Shown here: one piece after another, positions 49,631 to 59,650 of the stretch | Position numbering within the stretch: the first letter of the stretch is position 1 | How the letters are laid out: every line of letters starts with the position of its first letter | Assembly (NCBI GenBank): GCA_003649205.1 | Contig: QMRC01000002.1 | Span: 146,770-210,769, forward strand | Reading direction: 5' to 3' | DNA length: 64,000 nucleotides | From: Thermoprotei archaeon | GTDB taxonomy: Archaea > Thermoproteota > Thermoprotei > Thermoproteales > B15-G16 | Made by a program: the position numbers and the translations under genes | Notes under the pieces: generated by a model | Databases searched by the model: none | Seen by the model: the letters and a program-made list of their open reading frames with translations, nothing else | Told to the model about the DNA's origin: nothing

Positions 49631-51298
49631 ATGAGTTCTGAGGGATTCTGGATAGATCGTGTTACCTCAGAGATCAGGAAGAGGAAGCAGGAGCCTATTG
49701 TGTTAAGTACTGGGAAAACGCCGTCGGGACCAATACACATAGGTAGCTATAGAGAGCTGATCATGGTAAGTGCTCTGGAGAGGAGATTGAGATCGCTTGG
49801 TAAGGAGGTGAAGGTACTATTCTTCGTAGATTCTTTTGATCCCATGAAGTCTATTCCAGCGAATCTGAGAGAGGAGTTTAGCCGTGATGTAGTTGAAGAA
49901 CTTGAGAGGTACATAGGAAAGCCGTTGTGTGATGTACCAGATCCATATGGTAAGTGTCACAGTAGTTATGCTGAGCACTTTGCTGAAGAGTTCATTAGTA
50001 CGTTTGCTGAATTTGGTGTCTATGCTGAGGTTATTTACAGTCACAGACTTTATGAGAGGTCTGAGATGAAGGAGTGTGTTAGGTTAGTTCTCAAGAAGCT
50101 TGATGTAGTTAAGAAAATTCGTGAGAAGTACTTAGCTGAGGTAGCTAAGCTGGATAAGGAGATTGTTGTTGGGGAGTGGAGTCCTGTAATGGTTGTATGT
50201 CCTAGATGTGGTATGTTGGCACCAAAGATAGCAGGTGAAGTTAAACCGAATAGGGTCATAGATTATGATCTAGAGTCTGATAAAGTGTACTTCAGATGTA
50301 ACAGCTGCGGCTACAGTGATTGGGTACCTCTTTCAAGTGCTAGAGTTAAGTTGAGTTGGAGAATTGATTGGGCTGCTAAGTGGTTCATCTTTAAGGTTAC
50401 CTGTGAACCTGCTGGAAAGGATCACTGTGTACGTGGTGGAGCATATGATATGGCGTTAGAGATATGTAGGGAGGTCTTTGGGTATGAAGGTCCTGTGAAG
50501 GTACCTTACGAGTGGTTTACCTTTGGTGGTAAGGCGATGAAGACACATAAGGGAATAACGTTTACTCCAAGAGAGTGGCTTGAAGTTGCTCCACCTGAGG
50601 TCCTTAGGTTTTTGGTACTATCTACAGATCCAATGAGGCACATTGACTTTGTACCTGAAAAGGTTCCTAATCTAGTAGATAGCTTTGATACTGTAGAGAG
50701 GATTTACTTTGGTCTTGAGAAGCCTCGTTCTGAAGCTGATGAGTTTAAAGCTAGGGTAGTGTACCCGTTATGTGTTCCAGAGTGGCGATTAAGGAGAAAA
50801 CCTGCTAGAGTACCGTATAGGTTAGCTGTGTACCTAGTTCAGCTAGGTGATTTACTTGGTGAGGATAAGGTGTTGATGAAGGCTATGGACTTTGCGAGGA
50901 GGTACTACGATAAGCCTGAGCTAGATGAGGAGGATGTGAAGGACATCAAGAGAAGACTATACATGGCAAGCAACTGGGTTAGGAAGTATGCACCGGATAG
51001 AATGAGGTTTAGCATTTGTCCTGAGGTTCCTGAATCCATTAAGAAGAGTCTTAGCCCTGAACAGAGACAAGCACTTAAGGAGGTAGCTAATGTACTTGAG
51101 ACTGAGGAACTAAGTGAAGTAGAGCTCCAGAACAGGATATTCAAGATAGCTAGTGACCTAGGTATCGAGGCACCCAAGGTATTTCAAGCTGTGTACCTAG
51201 TACTTCTCGGTAAACCTTTTGGTCCTCGGCTAGCCCCACTACTACTAGCTCTTGACAGGGAATGGTTGGTGAAGAGATTGAGAGATGCTATAGCTTAA
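49631..51298 (+). CDS. lysS: Lysyl-tRNA synthetase, class I
   Basis: About 555 residues of the archaeal class I LysRS: VLSTGKTPSGPIHIGSYRELI (HIGH-type signature), FFVDSFDPMK, a zinc-ribbon pair (VCPRCGMLAPK, FRCNSCGYSDW), GGAYDMALEICREVFGYEGP, FTFGGKAMKTHKG in the place of KMSKS, and the helical anticodon-binding end. It charges tRNA-Lys. The class I form is typical of archaea and some bacteria. ATG 49631 is chosen from the TATA position. A DHH gene converges 8 nt downstream. Confidence 0.96.
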   Translation: MSSEGFWIDRVTSEIRKRKQEPIVLSTGKTPSGPIHIGSYRELIMVSALERRLRSLGKEVKVLFFVDSFDPMKSIPANLREEFSRDVVEELERYIGKPLCDVPDPYGKCHSSYAEHFAEEFISTFAEFGVYAEVIYSHRLYERSEMKECVRLVLKKLDVVKKIREKYLAEVAKLDKEIVVGEWSPVMVVCPRCGMLAPKIAGEVKPNRVIDYDLESDKVYFRCNSCGYSDWVPLSSARVKLSWRIDWAAKWFIFKVTCEPAGKDHCVRGGAYDMALEICREVFGYEGPVKVPYEWFTFGGKAMKTHKGITFTPREWLEVAPPEVLRFLVLSTDPMRHIDFVPEKVPNLVDSFDTVERIYFGLEKPRSEADEFKARVVYPLCVPEWRLRRKPARVPYRLAVYLVQLGDLLGEDKVLMKAMDFARRYYDKPELDEEDVKDIKRRLYMASNWVRKYAPDRMRFSICPEVPESIKKSLSPEQRQALKEVANVLETEELSEVELQNRIFKIASDLGIEAPKVFQAVYLVLLGKPFGPRLAPLLLALDREWLVKRLRDAIA

Positions 51299-51305
51299 GT
51301 TGAGT

Positions 51306-52334
51306 CTACAGGACCTCCTTTGTGTAGTCAATCAACTCAAGTATTTTCTGAGGATAGTACCTTCTCCTAAAGATCTTAGCTATCACAGCCATCAACCTAT
51401 CTCTGAGAGGTAGCTTCAAAGTACATCCACATGCTACTGGATGCCCACCACCTCCAAATCTCCACACCACTGGTAGTAGATTGATGTCTCTAGCTCTACC
51501 TGCGTAGAGAGATACCGAATCATCTCGATATATTACCACAGCGAAGTCAGCACCATACCTCTCACAGAATTCCTTAACTAAAATACCCGCACCCTTAATA
51601 CCTGTACCCCTAAAGTCAACTACGATAAACTTCCTACCTCCCCTAGTTGTGTGCACCTCAATGAACTTAGCCACATCAGTAAGTACCTTACGTTCTCTAG
51701 CCTCAATTCTCTTAGCTTCCTCAAGCAATTCGTTAGATAGCTTAATGCCCCTAGCTAATGCCTTCAGTAACCTAATCCTAGTTCCATGCTTCTGAGTTAA
51801 CCTCCTATAGACATGCGATACCTCTAGGCTGTACCGTGCCGTATCTGCATCGTTTGCAACCTCAATAAGTTCCTTCGTATACTCGTCCACTAGATTAAGG
51901 TACTTAGCTACTACGGAGGTAGCACTTGGTGCTCTCTCAATACATAGCTTATCAACATAGGGAGAAATCGTAGAGAGAACTTCTTCAGGCCATGTGTGGT
52001 GATCAAACCAATAGATTCTACATCCTCTCTTCCTCAAACTCACTAGTGAGGATACTACAGCACCCACCTTCCCTCTATTGAGTGATATATCTGAGATAGC
52101 TATGTGGTACCCTTTACCTCTCCATAGGCTAACAATACGGAGTACTTGATCAATATCTCGAGGTCCAGCAAATATTACCTCACTGTCTCCAAAGTATCTA
52201 AGCAGGAGAGCACCAGCAATGACACCATCAACATCTCTATGTGTTATAACTACGTTTCTCTTAGCTAGATTCAGCAATCCCTTTAGTAGGAAGTACATTA
52301 GGCGAAATCGCCTAATTACCTCAGCTAAGTCCAT
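51306..52334 (-). CDS. DHH-family phosphoesterase
   Basis: 342 residues: VVITHRDVDGVIAGALLL, AISDISLN, YWFDHHTWPEE (DHH), VANDADTARY (metal Asp ligands) and the C-terminal DHHA1 part with FGGGGHPVACGCTL. These are Mn-dependent exonucleases or nucleotide phosphodiesterases, of the single-stranded-nucleic-acid RecJ-like or nanoRNase type. Its start overlaps the truD stop by one base, so the two genes are coupled. Confidence 0.88.
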   Translation of the reverse strand: MDLAEVIRRFRLMYFLLKGLLNLAKRNVVITHRDVDGVIAGALLLRYFGDSEVIFAGPRDIDQVLRIVSLWRGKGYHIAISDISLNRGKVGAVVSSLVSLRKRGCRIYWFDHHTWPEEVLSTISPYVDKLCIERAPSATSVVAKYLNLVDEYTKELIEVANDADTARYSLEVSHVYRRLTQKHGTRIRLLKALARGIKLSNELLEEAKRIEARERKVLTDVAKFIEVHTTRGGRKFIVVDFRGTGIKGAGILVKEFCERYGADFAVVIYRDDSVSLYAGRARDINLLPVVWRFGGGGHPVACGCTLKLPLRDRLMAVIAKIFRRRYYPQKILELIDYTKEVL

Positions 52335-53713
52335 TAGTAACCAGCCTCTACAACATTTCTTGGCTTCATAATTTCTCTAAGGAGTATTGTAGCGTAGTTA
52401 CCTCTACGTAACGTGAACTCCACTGTAACCCGTCGATACCCTGGATGTAGTTCGTCTTCCTCAACTTCGAATCTGAAGTTGAGTATGCGGGTTGATGCTG
52501 GTCTAATGGTTCCTCTCGATGAGAGTTCGGGCATGGACTTAATCTTGAAGTCTTCAAGGCTCAACTCTTCTTCCTTAAGTACTTCTCGCTCAACTTCACC
52601 GGGCTCTCCATCTGCGAGTATGGTGTTATATCCAAATACATTCAGTACTAGAGCTGCCTTGCCATCTCTAATTAGTTCAAAAACTTTATCCCTATTACTG
52701 TCAGTTACCTTCACTAACGACTTAGTTGGAAATCCATGAGGATCTAGTAGAGCTACGAAATCCCCTCTAACAGGTTTGCTAATTGGTAATCCTCGTTCTA
52801 GCCTTCTACTCAGTACCTTATTGAATAGGTATGCTTGGTATGCCTCAATAAATAGTGTCAGTAGGTTTCTCGGTAATCTACGTAGAGCACCAACGAAGTC
52901 TCTAGGGTATTTGGATAGGTGCTCTAGAACTAATCTCTCAACATCATACCTCTTCGGTAGTAAAGTAAGTGCTTTTGCGTAGTCTCTGCTCTCCCAGATA
53001 ATCTTCCTGATTTCAGCTATTGAGCTACTCTCATAGGGGTAGGGTCTCGCAATTAACTCCATAACAGCATCCTCAAACCTCTCCTTAACGATATACTTCC
53101 CAACTAAATGTGTATTCGGTCTCCTGGTACCAAACCTCTGATGTCCATAAAATGAAGGTAGACCACCAAGGGAATTTAACTCCTCTAGGATAGCACCTAT
53201 CCTACGCTCAATCTCACTTTCACTCAACTCAATACATCTAATCACTATGCAAAAGTGATTACCGAAAATACATGATGGTGTAAATGGTCTATCACTAGCT
53301 ACAGGGACTTTAATGCACATGTTACTCGGAAGCTGTACACTCCTCAACTTATGTGGAGCAACACCGAACACACTAACAACCTGGGCAGTAACAGCAAAAG
53401 CATCCTTGTAACCACCCCATGAAACTCTAGAGAAGTCTACACCTAACCTCTTCACCAACTCCCAAACAGCCCTTAAGGTATCTACACCACGTTTCTCAAG
53501 GATAAACCAAGTCCAAGGACCAGACCTAACATATTTACTCAAATTTACAGGTACTTCAGCACCAACTCTCACAACCTCACCATCCAGGAGCACCTCCTCA
53601 ACAACAAAATCCTCATACCTACACCTAATTCTACCACCAATACCCTCAGTATCGGTAGCGAAGACCTCTAAACCCATAAACCTCTCCAACTCATCGAAAC
53701 TACGCAGTACCAA
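52334..53713 (-). CDS. truD: tRNA pseudouridine(13) synthase TruD
   Basis: A 459-residue archaeal TruD: EDFVVEEVLLDG at the N-terminus, catalytic Asp in WGGYKDAFAVTAQVVSV (about 103), FGNHFCIVIRC, YGHQRFGTRRPNTHLVGK, and the TRUD insertion domain before LNFRFEVEEDELHPGYRRV. It makes pseudouridine at tRNA position 13 (and 35 in archaea). The start is TTG 53713 with GAGGTGA 6 nt upstream. It forms an operon with the DHH gene. Confidence 0.95.
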   Translation of the reverse strand: MVLRSFDELERFMGLEVFATDTEGIGGRIRCRYEDFVVEEVLLDGEVVRVGAEVPVNLSKYVRSGPWTWFILEKRGVDTLRAVWELVKRLGVDFSRVSWGGYKDAFAVTAQVVSVFGVAPHKLRSVQLPSNMCIKVPVASDRPFTPSCIFGNHFCIVIRCIELSESEIERRIGAILEELNSLGGLPSFYGHQRFGTRRPNTHLVGKYIVKERFEDAVMELIARPYPYESSSIAEIRKIIWESRDYAKALTLLPKRYDVERLVLEHLSKYPRDFVGALRRLPRNLLTLFIEAYQAYLFNKVLSRRLERGLPISKPVRGDFVALLDPHGFPTKSLVKVTDSNRDKVFELIRDGKAALVLNVFGYNTILADGEPGEVEREVLKEEELSLEDFKIKSMPELSSRGTIRPASTRILNFRFEVEEDELHPGYRRVTVEFTLRRGNYATILLREIMKPRNVVEAGY

Positions 53714-53782
53714 GAACCTTCACCTCACAAAGCATTTTAGAGAGGAGCTTGTAGTACATGGTGACAGTAGCTGGTGATCACT

Positions 53783-53998
53783 ATGGAGGAGTCAAAGGAG
53801 TTAAAATTTATTCGTGAAGTACTACCGCAAGTAGCTCCAACATCAGCGTACTCACTCCTACTCGATACCCTAATCAAGATACTGAAGCTACTGAACCAGA
53901 TGAATCGCAAGTTAGAGGACGTGGATGTAAGGCTTAAAAGAATTGAGGAGCTACTTCAGAAGAGAGAAAGTGAGGAATTACGAAGAGGGGACACATAG
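53783..53998 (+). CDS. Small coiled-coil protein
   Basis: 71 residues, mostly helical: ILKLLNQMNRKLEDVDVRLKRIEELLQKR forms a heptad-like coiled coil (seen in parts at about 35-63), with charged ends. ATG 53783 has GGTGATC upstream. The next gene, a six-helix membrane protein, starts 6 nt after its stop, so the two may form a complex. The family is unknown. Confidence 0.6.
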   Translation: MEESKELKFIREVLPQVAPTSAYSLLLDTLIKILKLLNQMNRKLEDVDVRLKRIEELLQKRESEELRRGDT

Positions 53999-54003
53999 GG
54001 CTT

Positions 54004-54918
54004 ATGAGTTATGAAAATCTCATACTTGTTGAAAATCTGAGAAATGACTCTAGAGAACTTAGGATATTTTCAATACCTAAAAAACACACAGTGCTCCTAC
54101 CACTTTGGTGTATAATCTCTGCCTACTTCCTCTACATATGTACGTACGTAGCTAAACACCCAGAAGTACTGAGGGAAACTAAACCCGCACCTACTGAATT
54201 AGCTATAGGACTTATTGTAGATCTGCTATACTTAGGTATAACAATGTACGTACTACACTCAGTAATCAATGATTTCCTAAAGATAGCCATTGAGCGTGCG
54301 CTAAAGCTCTCTGTAACGATGAAGGATCTTCTGACTTCAGTTAAGAGATTGGGCAGAGAGAAGAAAATGGAGGAAAGTAACGTGGTGAAACATGTGGAAT
54401 TAGTTGAGCGGTGTACATCACTTTACGAGAGGATACCATACAGGATTAGGAATCTCAAACTACTGCCATCACTATTCTCGCTAATACTCCTCATTGGCTT
54501 TCTAGCTAGGAACCCGCTAGCTGTGGGAACAGCAATTGCCTTCACAGCAGTAGCAATAACCACTGAGGTCACACTAACTACCAGGATGTTGATGTGTGAG
54601 TACTCTGAATTTACAGAAGCTATGAAGTGCCTAGCCAAGGTGGATACAGGTGTGGAGGTACTAGCAAGGCACCTGAAGAACCTACAGTACATCTTTACCT
54701 GTTTCGAAATTACGGTAGCTGTAGCGGTACTACCTCTAGCTCTACTTCAATCACATCCACTAGACATAGCGACTATATACGTCTTGATGGTTATGCTAGC
54801 CATAATCTACTACCTCCACATGAAGTACCTCCTTGAGTTCTACGAAAAGTATTTGAATACACAGACAACATCTATAGAGACCATAATAGATTCGGTAGCA
54901 AGGTTGCTAATACCATGA
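54004..54918 (+). CDS. Polytopic membrane protein, unknown function
   Basis: 304 residues with about six transmembrane segments (residues about 29-50, 65-88, 148-166, 172-190, 222-240 and 248-267) and a basic cytoplasmic loop between the second and third (LKLSVTMKDLLTSVKRLG...). No transporter or enzyme motif is visible. It is co-transcribed with the small coiled-coil gene and overlaps the lhr start by 4 nt (ATGA). Confidence 0.65.
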   Translation: MSYENLILVENLRNDSRELRIFSIPKKHTVLLPLWCIISAYFLYICTYVAKHPEVLRETKPAPTELAIGLIVDLLYLGITMYVLHSVINDFLKIAIERALKLSVTMKDLLTSVKRLGREKKMEESNVVKHVELVERCTSLYERIPYRIRNLKLLPSLFSLILLIGFLARNPLAVGTAIAFTAVAITTEVTLTTRMLMCEYSEFTEAMKCLAKVDTGVEVLARHLKNLQYIFTCFEITVAVAVLPLALLQSHPLDIATIYVLMVMLAIIYYLHMKYLLEFYEKYLNTQTTSIETIIDSVARLLIP

Positions 54919-57794
54919 GTACCGACAACGTATTCTCACTCCTTCACCCGAGAATACAGGAAGCTATTAGGAAGAGAGGATTTGAGAAACCAACTGAACC
55001 ACAGAAAGCCGCTATACCGCTGATACTTAAGGGCCATAATGTACTGATAATAGCACCAACAGGTACAGGTAAGACTGAAGCAGCAATACTACCAATATTC
55101 CACCTACTTCTAACTAATGAGGAGGTACGTAATGAACGTGGCATTAAGATCCTCTACATAACTCCACTGAGAGCGCTAAACCGTGATCTCCTCCATAGGT
55201 TAATATGGTGGGGCTCTGAGCTAGGTATTAGAATTGGTGTAAGGCATGGGGATACTGATCAGAGTGAAAGAGCGAAGCAAGCTAGGGATCCACCTGACAT
55301 GATGATTACGACGCCAGAGACCTTTCAAGCAATGTTGTCAGGTAGAGTATTGAGAAGTCATCTCTCTAAGGTTCGTTGGGTTGTAATTGATGAGGTTCAC
55401 GAAATTGCTGAGGATAAGCGAGGATCACAGTTGGTATTAGGTCTCGAGAGACTTAGGTTCATTTGTGGTAGAGACTTCCAGGTTATAGGTCTATCAGCTA
55501 GTGTAGGCTCACCTGAAGAGGTTGCTAAGTTCATAGTGGGTACAGATAGGGAGTGTCTAGTGGTTAAGGTCAAAGCCCTTAGGCATGTTGTACTGAAGGT
55601 TGTCTGTCCTAAGCCTGGTCCTGAAGATAATCACCTAGCTGAGAAGCTGTACACTCACCCGGAGGTAGCTGCTAGGCTCAGATTGATGTATGATCTAGTT
55701 AAGGAGCATAGATCAACTCTCATATTTGTCAACACTAGGAGCATAGCAGAGGTCCTTGGTTCTCGCTTCAATGTGTGGAGCATAGATCTACCAATAATGG
55801 TTCACCATGGATCTCTGTCTAAACCTTCGAGGATAGTAGCTGAGACAGGTCTTAGAGAGGGTAAGCTGAAGGCTCTTGTCTGTACCTCTAGTCTTGAGCT
55901 TGGTATTGACATTGGTCACGTAGATCTAGTCATTCAGTACATGAGCCCAAGACAAGTAACGAGATTAGTACAACGAGTTGGGAGGAGTGGTCACTGGGTA
56001 GGTGGTGTTGCTAAGGGTGTTATTGTGACTGACGACCCTAATGATACGCTTGAGGCTCTTGTCATATGTAGGAAGGCTGTAGCTGAGGAACTCGAACCAA
56101 TTAAGATACCTAGCAAGCCTCTAGATGTGTTGTGTCACCAGATTGTTGGTTTCCTACAGATTAGGTCTAGGTGGAAGCTTAGTGAGTTGCTTGAGATCAT
56201 TAGGAGAGCTTACCCGTACAGGGACTTGACAATTGATGAGTTAAGAGCTGTGGTTAGGTACATGCATGAGAGGTACCCGAGGTTAGTTTGGTACAGTGAA
56301 GAGGATGATGTGATTGTTAAGCCAAAGAATACACGTGGTATGTACGAGTACTTCTTCACAGAGCTCTCAATGATACCGGATGAGAAGCAGTATCTTGTAG
56401 TTGATGAGTCTACTGGTACTCCTGTCGGTATTTTGGATGAGTCGTTCGTTGCTGAGTACGGTGAACCTGGTATCAAGTTCATCTTTAGAGGGAATGTGTG
56501 GATTTTGAGATCGATAGTGGGTGATAGGATCTACGTTGTACCTGCTAGGGACCCTACTGGAGCAATTCCCTCATGGGTTGGTGAGGAGATTCCAGTACCC
56601 TTTGAAGTTGCTCAGGAAGTTGGTAGGATAAGAGCTTTTGTGTACAGTGAGCTTAAGAGAGGTAAGTCACTACAGGATGTCATTAAGGAGCTACTCAATC
56701 AGTACCCGTACACCGATGAGAGTACATTAGCGGAGGCGCTTAAGCCTGTTGAGGAGAATTTCAGATTGGGGTATCCTGTCCCAACAGATAGAGACATTGT
56801 TGTGGAGTGTCTCGGTAACACAGTCATAGTACATGCTCACTTCGGTACGCTTGTCAATAGGACTTTAGCTAGGTTAATAGCGCACGTACTGACAGAGGTA
56901 CTCGGTCATGGTGTTGGTGTTCAGCAAGATCCGTACACCATCGTTATCTACTCATCGAGTACTCTAGGTAAGAGGAATATTGAGAAGGCAATAGAGGAGC
57001 TCCTGAAGTATGATATTGATGAGCTTCTAACGAGAATTGCTAAGAGAACCGGTCTATTTAAGCGAAGGTTAATTCATGTAGCTAGGAGATTTGGTGCTCT
57101 TCCTAAGGGTGTTGACTCAAGTAGTATAAGCTTGAGGAAGTTAGTTGAGATGTTTGAGGGCACTCCAATAATGGCTGAAGCACTTAAGGAGTTCAAGCTC
57201 AAGGACGTTGATGTCGTGAAGACGAGAGAAGTTCTCGAAGATATTAGGTATGGTTACTACAGGATAACTATCCTAGAGCTTCCAGAACCTTCTCCTCTCG
57301 GTAAGCTTGCTCTTGAGAAACTCTCTAAGAAACTTGAGCTAATACCACCAGAACGTTTAGAGAAGTTAATTATTGAGTCTACAAGAGCTAGATTATTGAA
57401 CGAGGTCAAGGTCTTGGTCTGTACTTCGTGTTGGAAGTGGTATACTGTTACGAAGGTGAAGGAGATACCTGATGTAGTATCTTGTCCTCTCTGTGGTTCT
57501 AGGAGAATAGGTGTATGTGATTTAGAGGAGGATAGGGTCAAGTCTCTATTAAGTAAGGTACGGTCTCGTGCTAGGTTGAGAGATGAGGAGCAAAGAATTG
57601 TTGAGAGATTAGTTAAGTCATCTGAATTAGTTGAGCTGTATGGTAAGTCTGCTATTGTTGCTCTCTCTGCAAGAGGTTTGAGTATTAATGATTGTAGAGA
57701 AGTTCTGTCACTTATTCCTGATTACAGAAGTATTGACTTCATAAAGCTGGTCATTAGTAAGGAGAAGGAAGTACTGAAGAGGAGGTTCATATAG
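54915..57794 (+). CDS. lhr: Lhr-type superfamily 2 DNA helicase
   Basis: 959 residues: Q-motif-like GFEKPTEPQKAAIP, Walker A IIAPTGTGKTEAA, TPLRALNRDL, ITTPETFQAML, DEVH in VVIDEVHEIAED, SLELGIDIGHVDLVIQ, and QRVGRSGH, followed by the winged-helix and Lhr-core beta-barrel region, and a C-terminal zinc site (CTSCWKWYT...CPLCGSRRIGVCD, about 835-865). Archaeal Lhr enzymes unwind forks and hybrids in repair. The ATG overlaps the previous stop and coaD overlaps its own stop by one base. Confidence 0.93.
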   Translation: MSTDNVFSLLHPRIQEAIRKRGFEKPTEPQKAAIPLILKGHNVLIIAPTGTGKTEAAILPIFHLLLTNEEVRNERGIKILYITPLRALNRDLLHRLIWWGSELGIRIGVRHGDTDQSERAKQARDPPDMMITTPETFQAMLSGRVLRSHLSKVRWVVIDEVHEIAEDKRGSQLVLGLERLRFICGRDFQVIGLSASVGSPEEVAKFIVGTDRECLVVKVKALRHVVLKVVCPKPGPEDNHLAEKLYTHPEVAARLRLMYDLVKEHRSTLIFVNTRSIAEVLGSRFNVWSIDLPIMVHHGSLSKPSRIVAETGLREGKLKALVCTSSLELGIDIGHVDLVIQYMSPRQVTRLVQRVGRSGHWVGGVAKGVIVTDDPNDTLEALVICRKAVAEELEPIKIPSKPLDVLCHQIVGFLQIRSRWKLSELLEIIRRAYPYRDLTIDELRAVVRYMHERYPRLVWYSEEDDVIVKPKNTRGMYEYFFTELSMIPDEKQYLVVDESTGTPVGILDESFVAEYGEPGIKFIFRGNVWILRSIVGDRIYVVPARDPTGAIPSWVGEEIPVPFEVAQEVGRIRAFVYSELKRGKSLQDVIKELLNQYPYTDESTLAEALKPVEENFRLGYPVPTDRDIVVECLGNTVIVHAHFGTLVNRTLARLIAHVLTEVLGHGVGVQQDPYTIVIYSSSTLGKRNIEKAIEELLKYDIDELLTRIAKRTGLFKRRLIHVARRFGALPKGVDSSSISLRKLVEMFEGTPIMAEALKEFKLKDVDVVKTREVLEDIRYGYYRITILELPEPSPLGKLALEKLSKKLELIPPERLEKLIIESTRARLLNEVKVLVCTSCWKWYTVTKVKEIPDVVSCPLCGSRRIGVCDLEEDRVKSLLSKVRSRARLRDEEQRIVERLVKSSELVELYGKSAIVALSARGLSINDCREVLSLIPDYRSIDFIKLVISKEKEVLKRRFI

Positions 57795-58267
57795 TGAAGT
57801 ACCGCAAAGTATGTGTTGGTGGTACCTTTGATGTGCTTCATAGAGGGCACATGAAGCTAATCGAGGAAGCATGTCAGGTAAGTGATCACCTAGTCATCTG
57901 TGTCACTACCTCGGAATTTGCTTCTAGGTTTAAGAGGAGAGTTGTTAGAGCTTTTGAAGATAGGATTAGAGATCTCCTCAATTTCCTCAAGGAGAATGGA
58001 CTTGTCAATAAGGTATCCATATTACCTACTGAAGACATTTACGGAGCTACACTGATTGACCCAGAGATTGAGGCTATTGTTGTAACTGCTGAGTCCTTGA
58101 AGAGAGGTTTCGAGGTTAATCTTGAATGTTGGAGACGTGGTATGAGGTTACTCGACATAGTTGTTGTCCCGATGGTTAAAGCTGAAGACGGAAAGCCAAT
58201 TTCAGCTTCTAGAATTCTAAAGGGAGAGATAGATAGAGAGGGTAGAATTGTGAAGTGTTTAAGGTAG
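57794..58267 (+). CDS. coaD: Phosphopantetheine adenylyltransferase (archaeal type)
   Basis: 157 residues: VCVGGTFDVLHRGHMKLIEE (GTFDxxHxGH), VCVTTSEFASRFKRR, DIYGATLIDPEIEAIVVTAES and the ISxSRI-like PISASRILKGEID. It makes dephospho-CoA from 4'-phosphopantetheine and ATP. This is the archaeal/eukaryotic COASY-type PPAT. The GTG start overlaps the lhr stop by one base. The end overlaps the convergent GlmU-like gene by 9 nt. Confidence 0.94.
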   Translation: MKYRKVCVGGTFDVLHRGHMKLIEEACQVSDHLVICVTTSEFASRFKRRVVRAFEDRIRDLLNFLKENGLVNKVSILPTEDIYGATLIDPEIEAIVVTAESLKRGFEVNLECWRRGMRLLDIVVVPMVKAEDGKPISASRILKGEIDREGRIVKCLR

Positions 58268-59650
58268 TGTGAACTTCGTTTTAGCTACGTCCTTTGATAT
58301 TCTCTCAGATGCCGTTTCCTCATAGATTCTCTTCATTATATTGACCTCGTGATCTGTCAAGAGCATCCCTCTACTTGCTTTCATCCTCCTCTGAATCTCG
58401 ATTGCCTCATCTAGTGATAATTCGATGAGGGGTTTACCGTAGTCTCTAGCGTATATGGTGAAGGGAGGTACATCCTCGTAGACACTACCATATAGGTGTG
58501 CTGCAGGACCTATCTTCCTACCACAGTAAATCGTGACATTGACTGCAGTCTTAACCCAGTCACCTATGAAAGCACCGATCTTGTTCACACCTGTATCTAC
58601 ACGAACCTTACCCACGTACATCTTGATAGCTCCATAGGTATTTTTTAGGTTAGAGACAACAGTTCCAGCACCAATGTTAACCCATTCACATACATAGGAG
58701 TCACCTAGGTAACCGTGATGCTTCTTATTGGTGAAACCTTGTACTACTACGTTCTTAAGCTCACCACCAACATATGAATAAGGCCCTATGTTAGTTCCAT
58801 GCTCGAGATTTGTATTAGCACCAACTTTACTGAACCTACCGATGTACGTTGGTCCTTCGATATAGGTAAACGCATTCACTTCAGCACCCTCATCTATCAA
58901 GACAGGTCCTCTCCTCACATCGATCACTACATCCTCATCAACTTGAGCACGTGGATGAAGAAGTACCTTCTCCCTATTACCCTTGACCTTACCTTCAAAC
59001 CTACACCACTCAAGCTCACGTTTAAGTAGCTCTATGTCCTCAGCTAGGTACCTCTCATTCCACAGCAATATCTCCCACAGATTATTTAGGAATGTTAACT
59101 CTTCTTCCTCAAGGACCTCAACAGTTTGGGATAAGAAGTCAAGTAGTTCTGGTGATATAGGTGCTTTTAAGAACTCAGCAGCTGTTATAGCTAATGATGG
59201 ATGCAACTTGGCTACAGCTATGTAACCCCTACTAACTACAACAATATTACCGGTACTAGCAATTACCTTCCTAATTACTTCGAGAGCCTTATTATCAACT
59301 ACCAACCTACCATTTATGAGTAGAGTAGTTGGGTAATCTAGCTTCGATACATCATTTACACTAACGAAGTTGAAATTTAAGTAAATCCTGTAAAACCAAT
59401 CAAAGTATGGTGCTAGGTAATCTCTCATGAATAGCACAACGTATTCAGCACCTAGCTTAGCTGCTGCTCTAAACCATAGAGGAAATACACCAATACGAAT
59501 CTCGTACGTTGGTCTAGCGTAGACGAGCGGGTACAACCTATATAGCTCAATGTCCTCGAAGAACGCAATACATATTCCGCTACCACGATTTTTCTCAATC
59601 AGCTCACAGTATATTGGGTACATGATCTCGAAGTACAGAACAGATCTCAA
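58259..59650 (-). CDS. GlmU-like sugar nucleotidyltransferase/left-handed beta-helix protein
   Basis: 463 residues. The N-terminal half resembles the NTP_transf_4 domain (ICIAFFEDIELYRLYPLVYARPTYEIRIG, seen as ARPTYEIRIG; YPTTLLINGRLV). The C-terminal half is a hexapeptide-repeat beta helix (VLIDEGAEVNAFTYIEG, IGRFSKVGANTNLEHG, WVNIGAGTVVSNLKN, IGAFIGDWVKTAVNV) with acetyltransferase-like turns. It corresponds to the GlmU family protein of unknown sugar substrate. The TTG start overlaps the stop of the upstream HTH gene (4-nt overlap); an in-frame ATG lies 9 codons in. Confidence 0.8.
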   Translation of the reverse strand: MRSVLYFEIMYPIYCELIEKNRGSGICIAFFEDIELYRLYPLVYARPTYEIRIGVFPLWFRAAAKLGAEYVVLFMRDYLAPYFDWFYRIYLNFNFVSVNDVSKLDYPTTLLINGRLVVDNKALEVIRKVIASTGNIVVVSRGYIAVAKLHPSLAITAAEFLKAPISPELLDFLSQTVEVLEEEELTFLNNLWEILLWNERYLAEDIELLKRELEWCRFEGKVKGNREKVLLHPRAQVDEDVVIDVRRGPVLIDEGAEVNAFTYIEGPTYIGRFSKVGANTNLEHGTNIGPYSYVGGELKNVVVQGFTNKKHHGYLGDSYVCEWVNIGAGTVVSNLKNTYGAIKMYVGKVRVDTGVNKIGAFIGDWVKTAVNVTIYCGRKIGPAAHLYGSVYEDVPPFTIYARDYGKPLIELSLDEAIEIQRRMKASRGMLLTDHEVNIMKRIYEETASERISKDVAKTKFTLP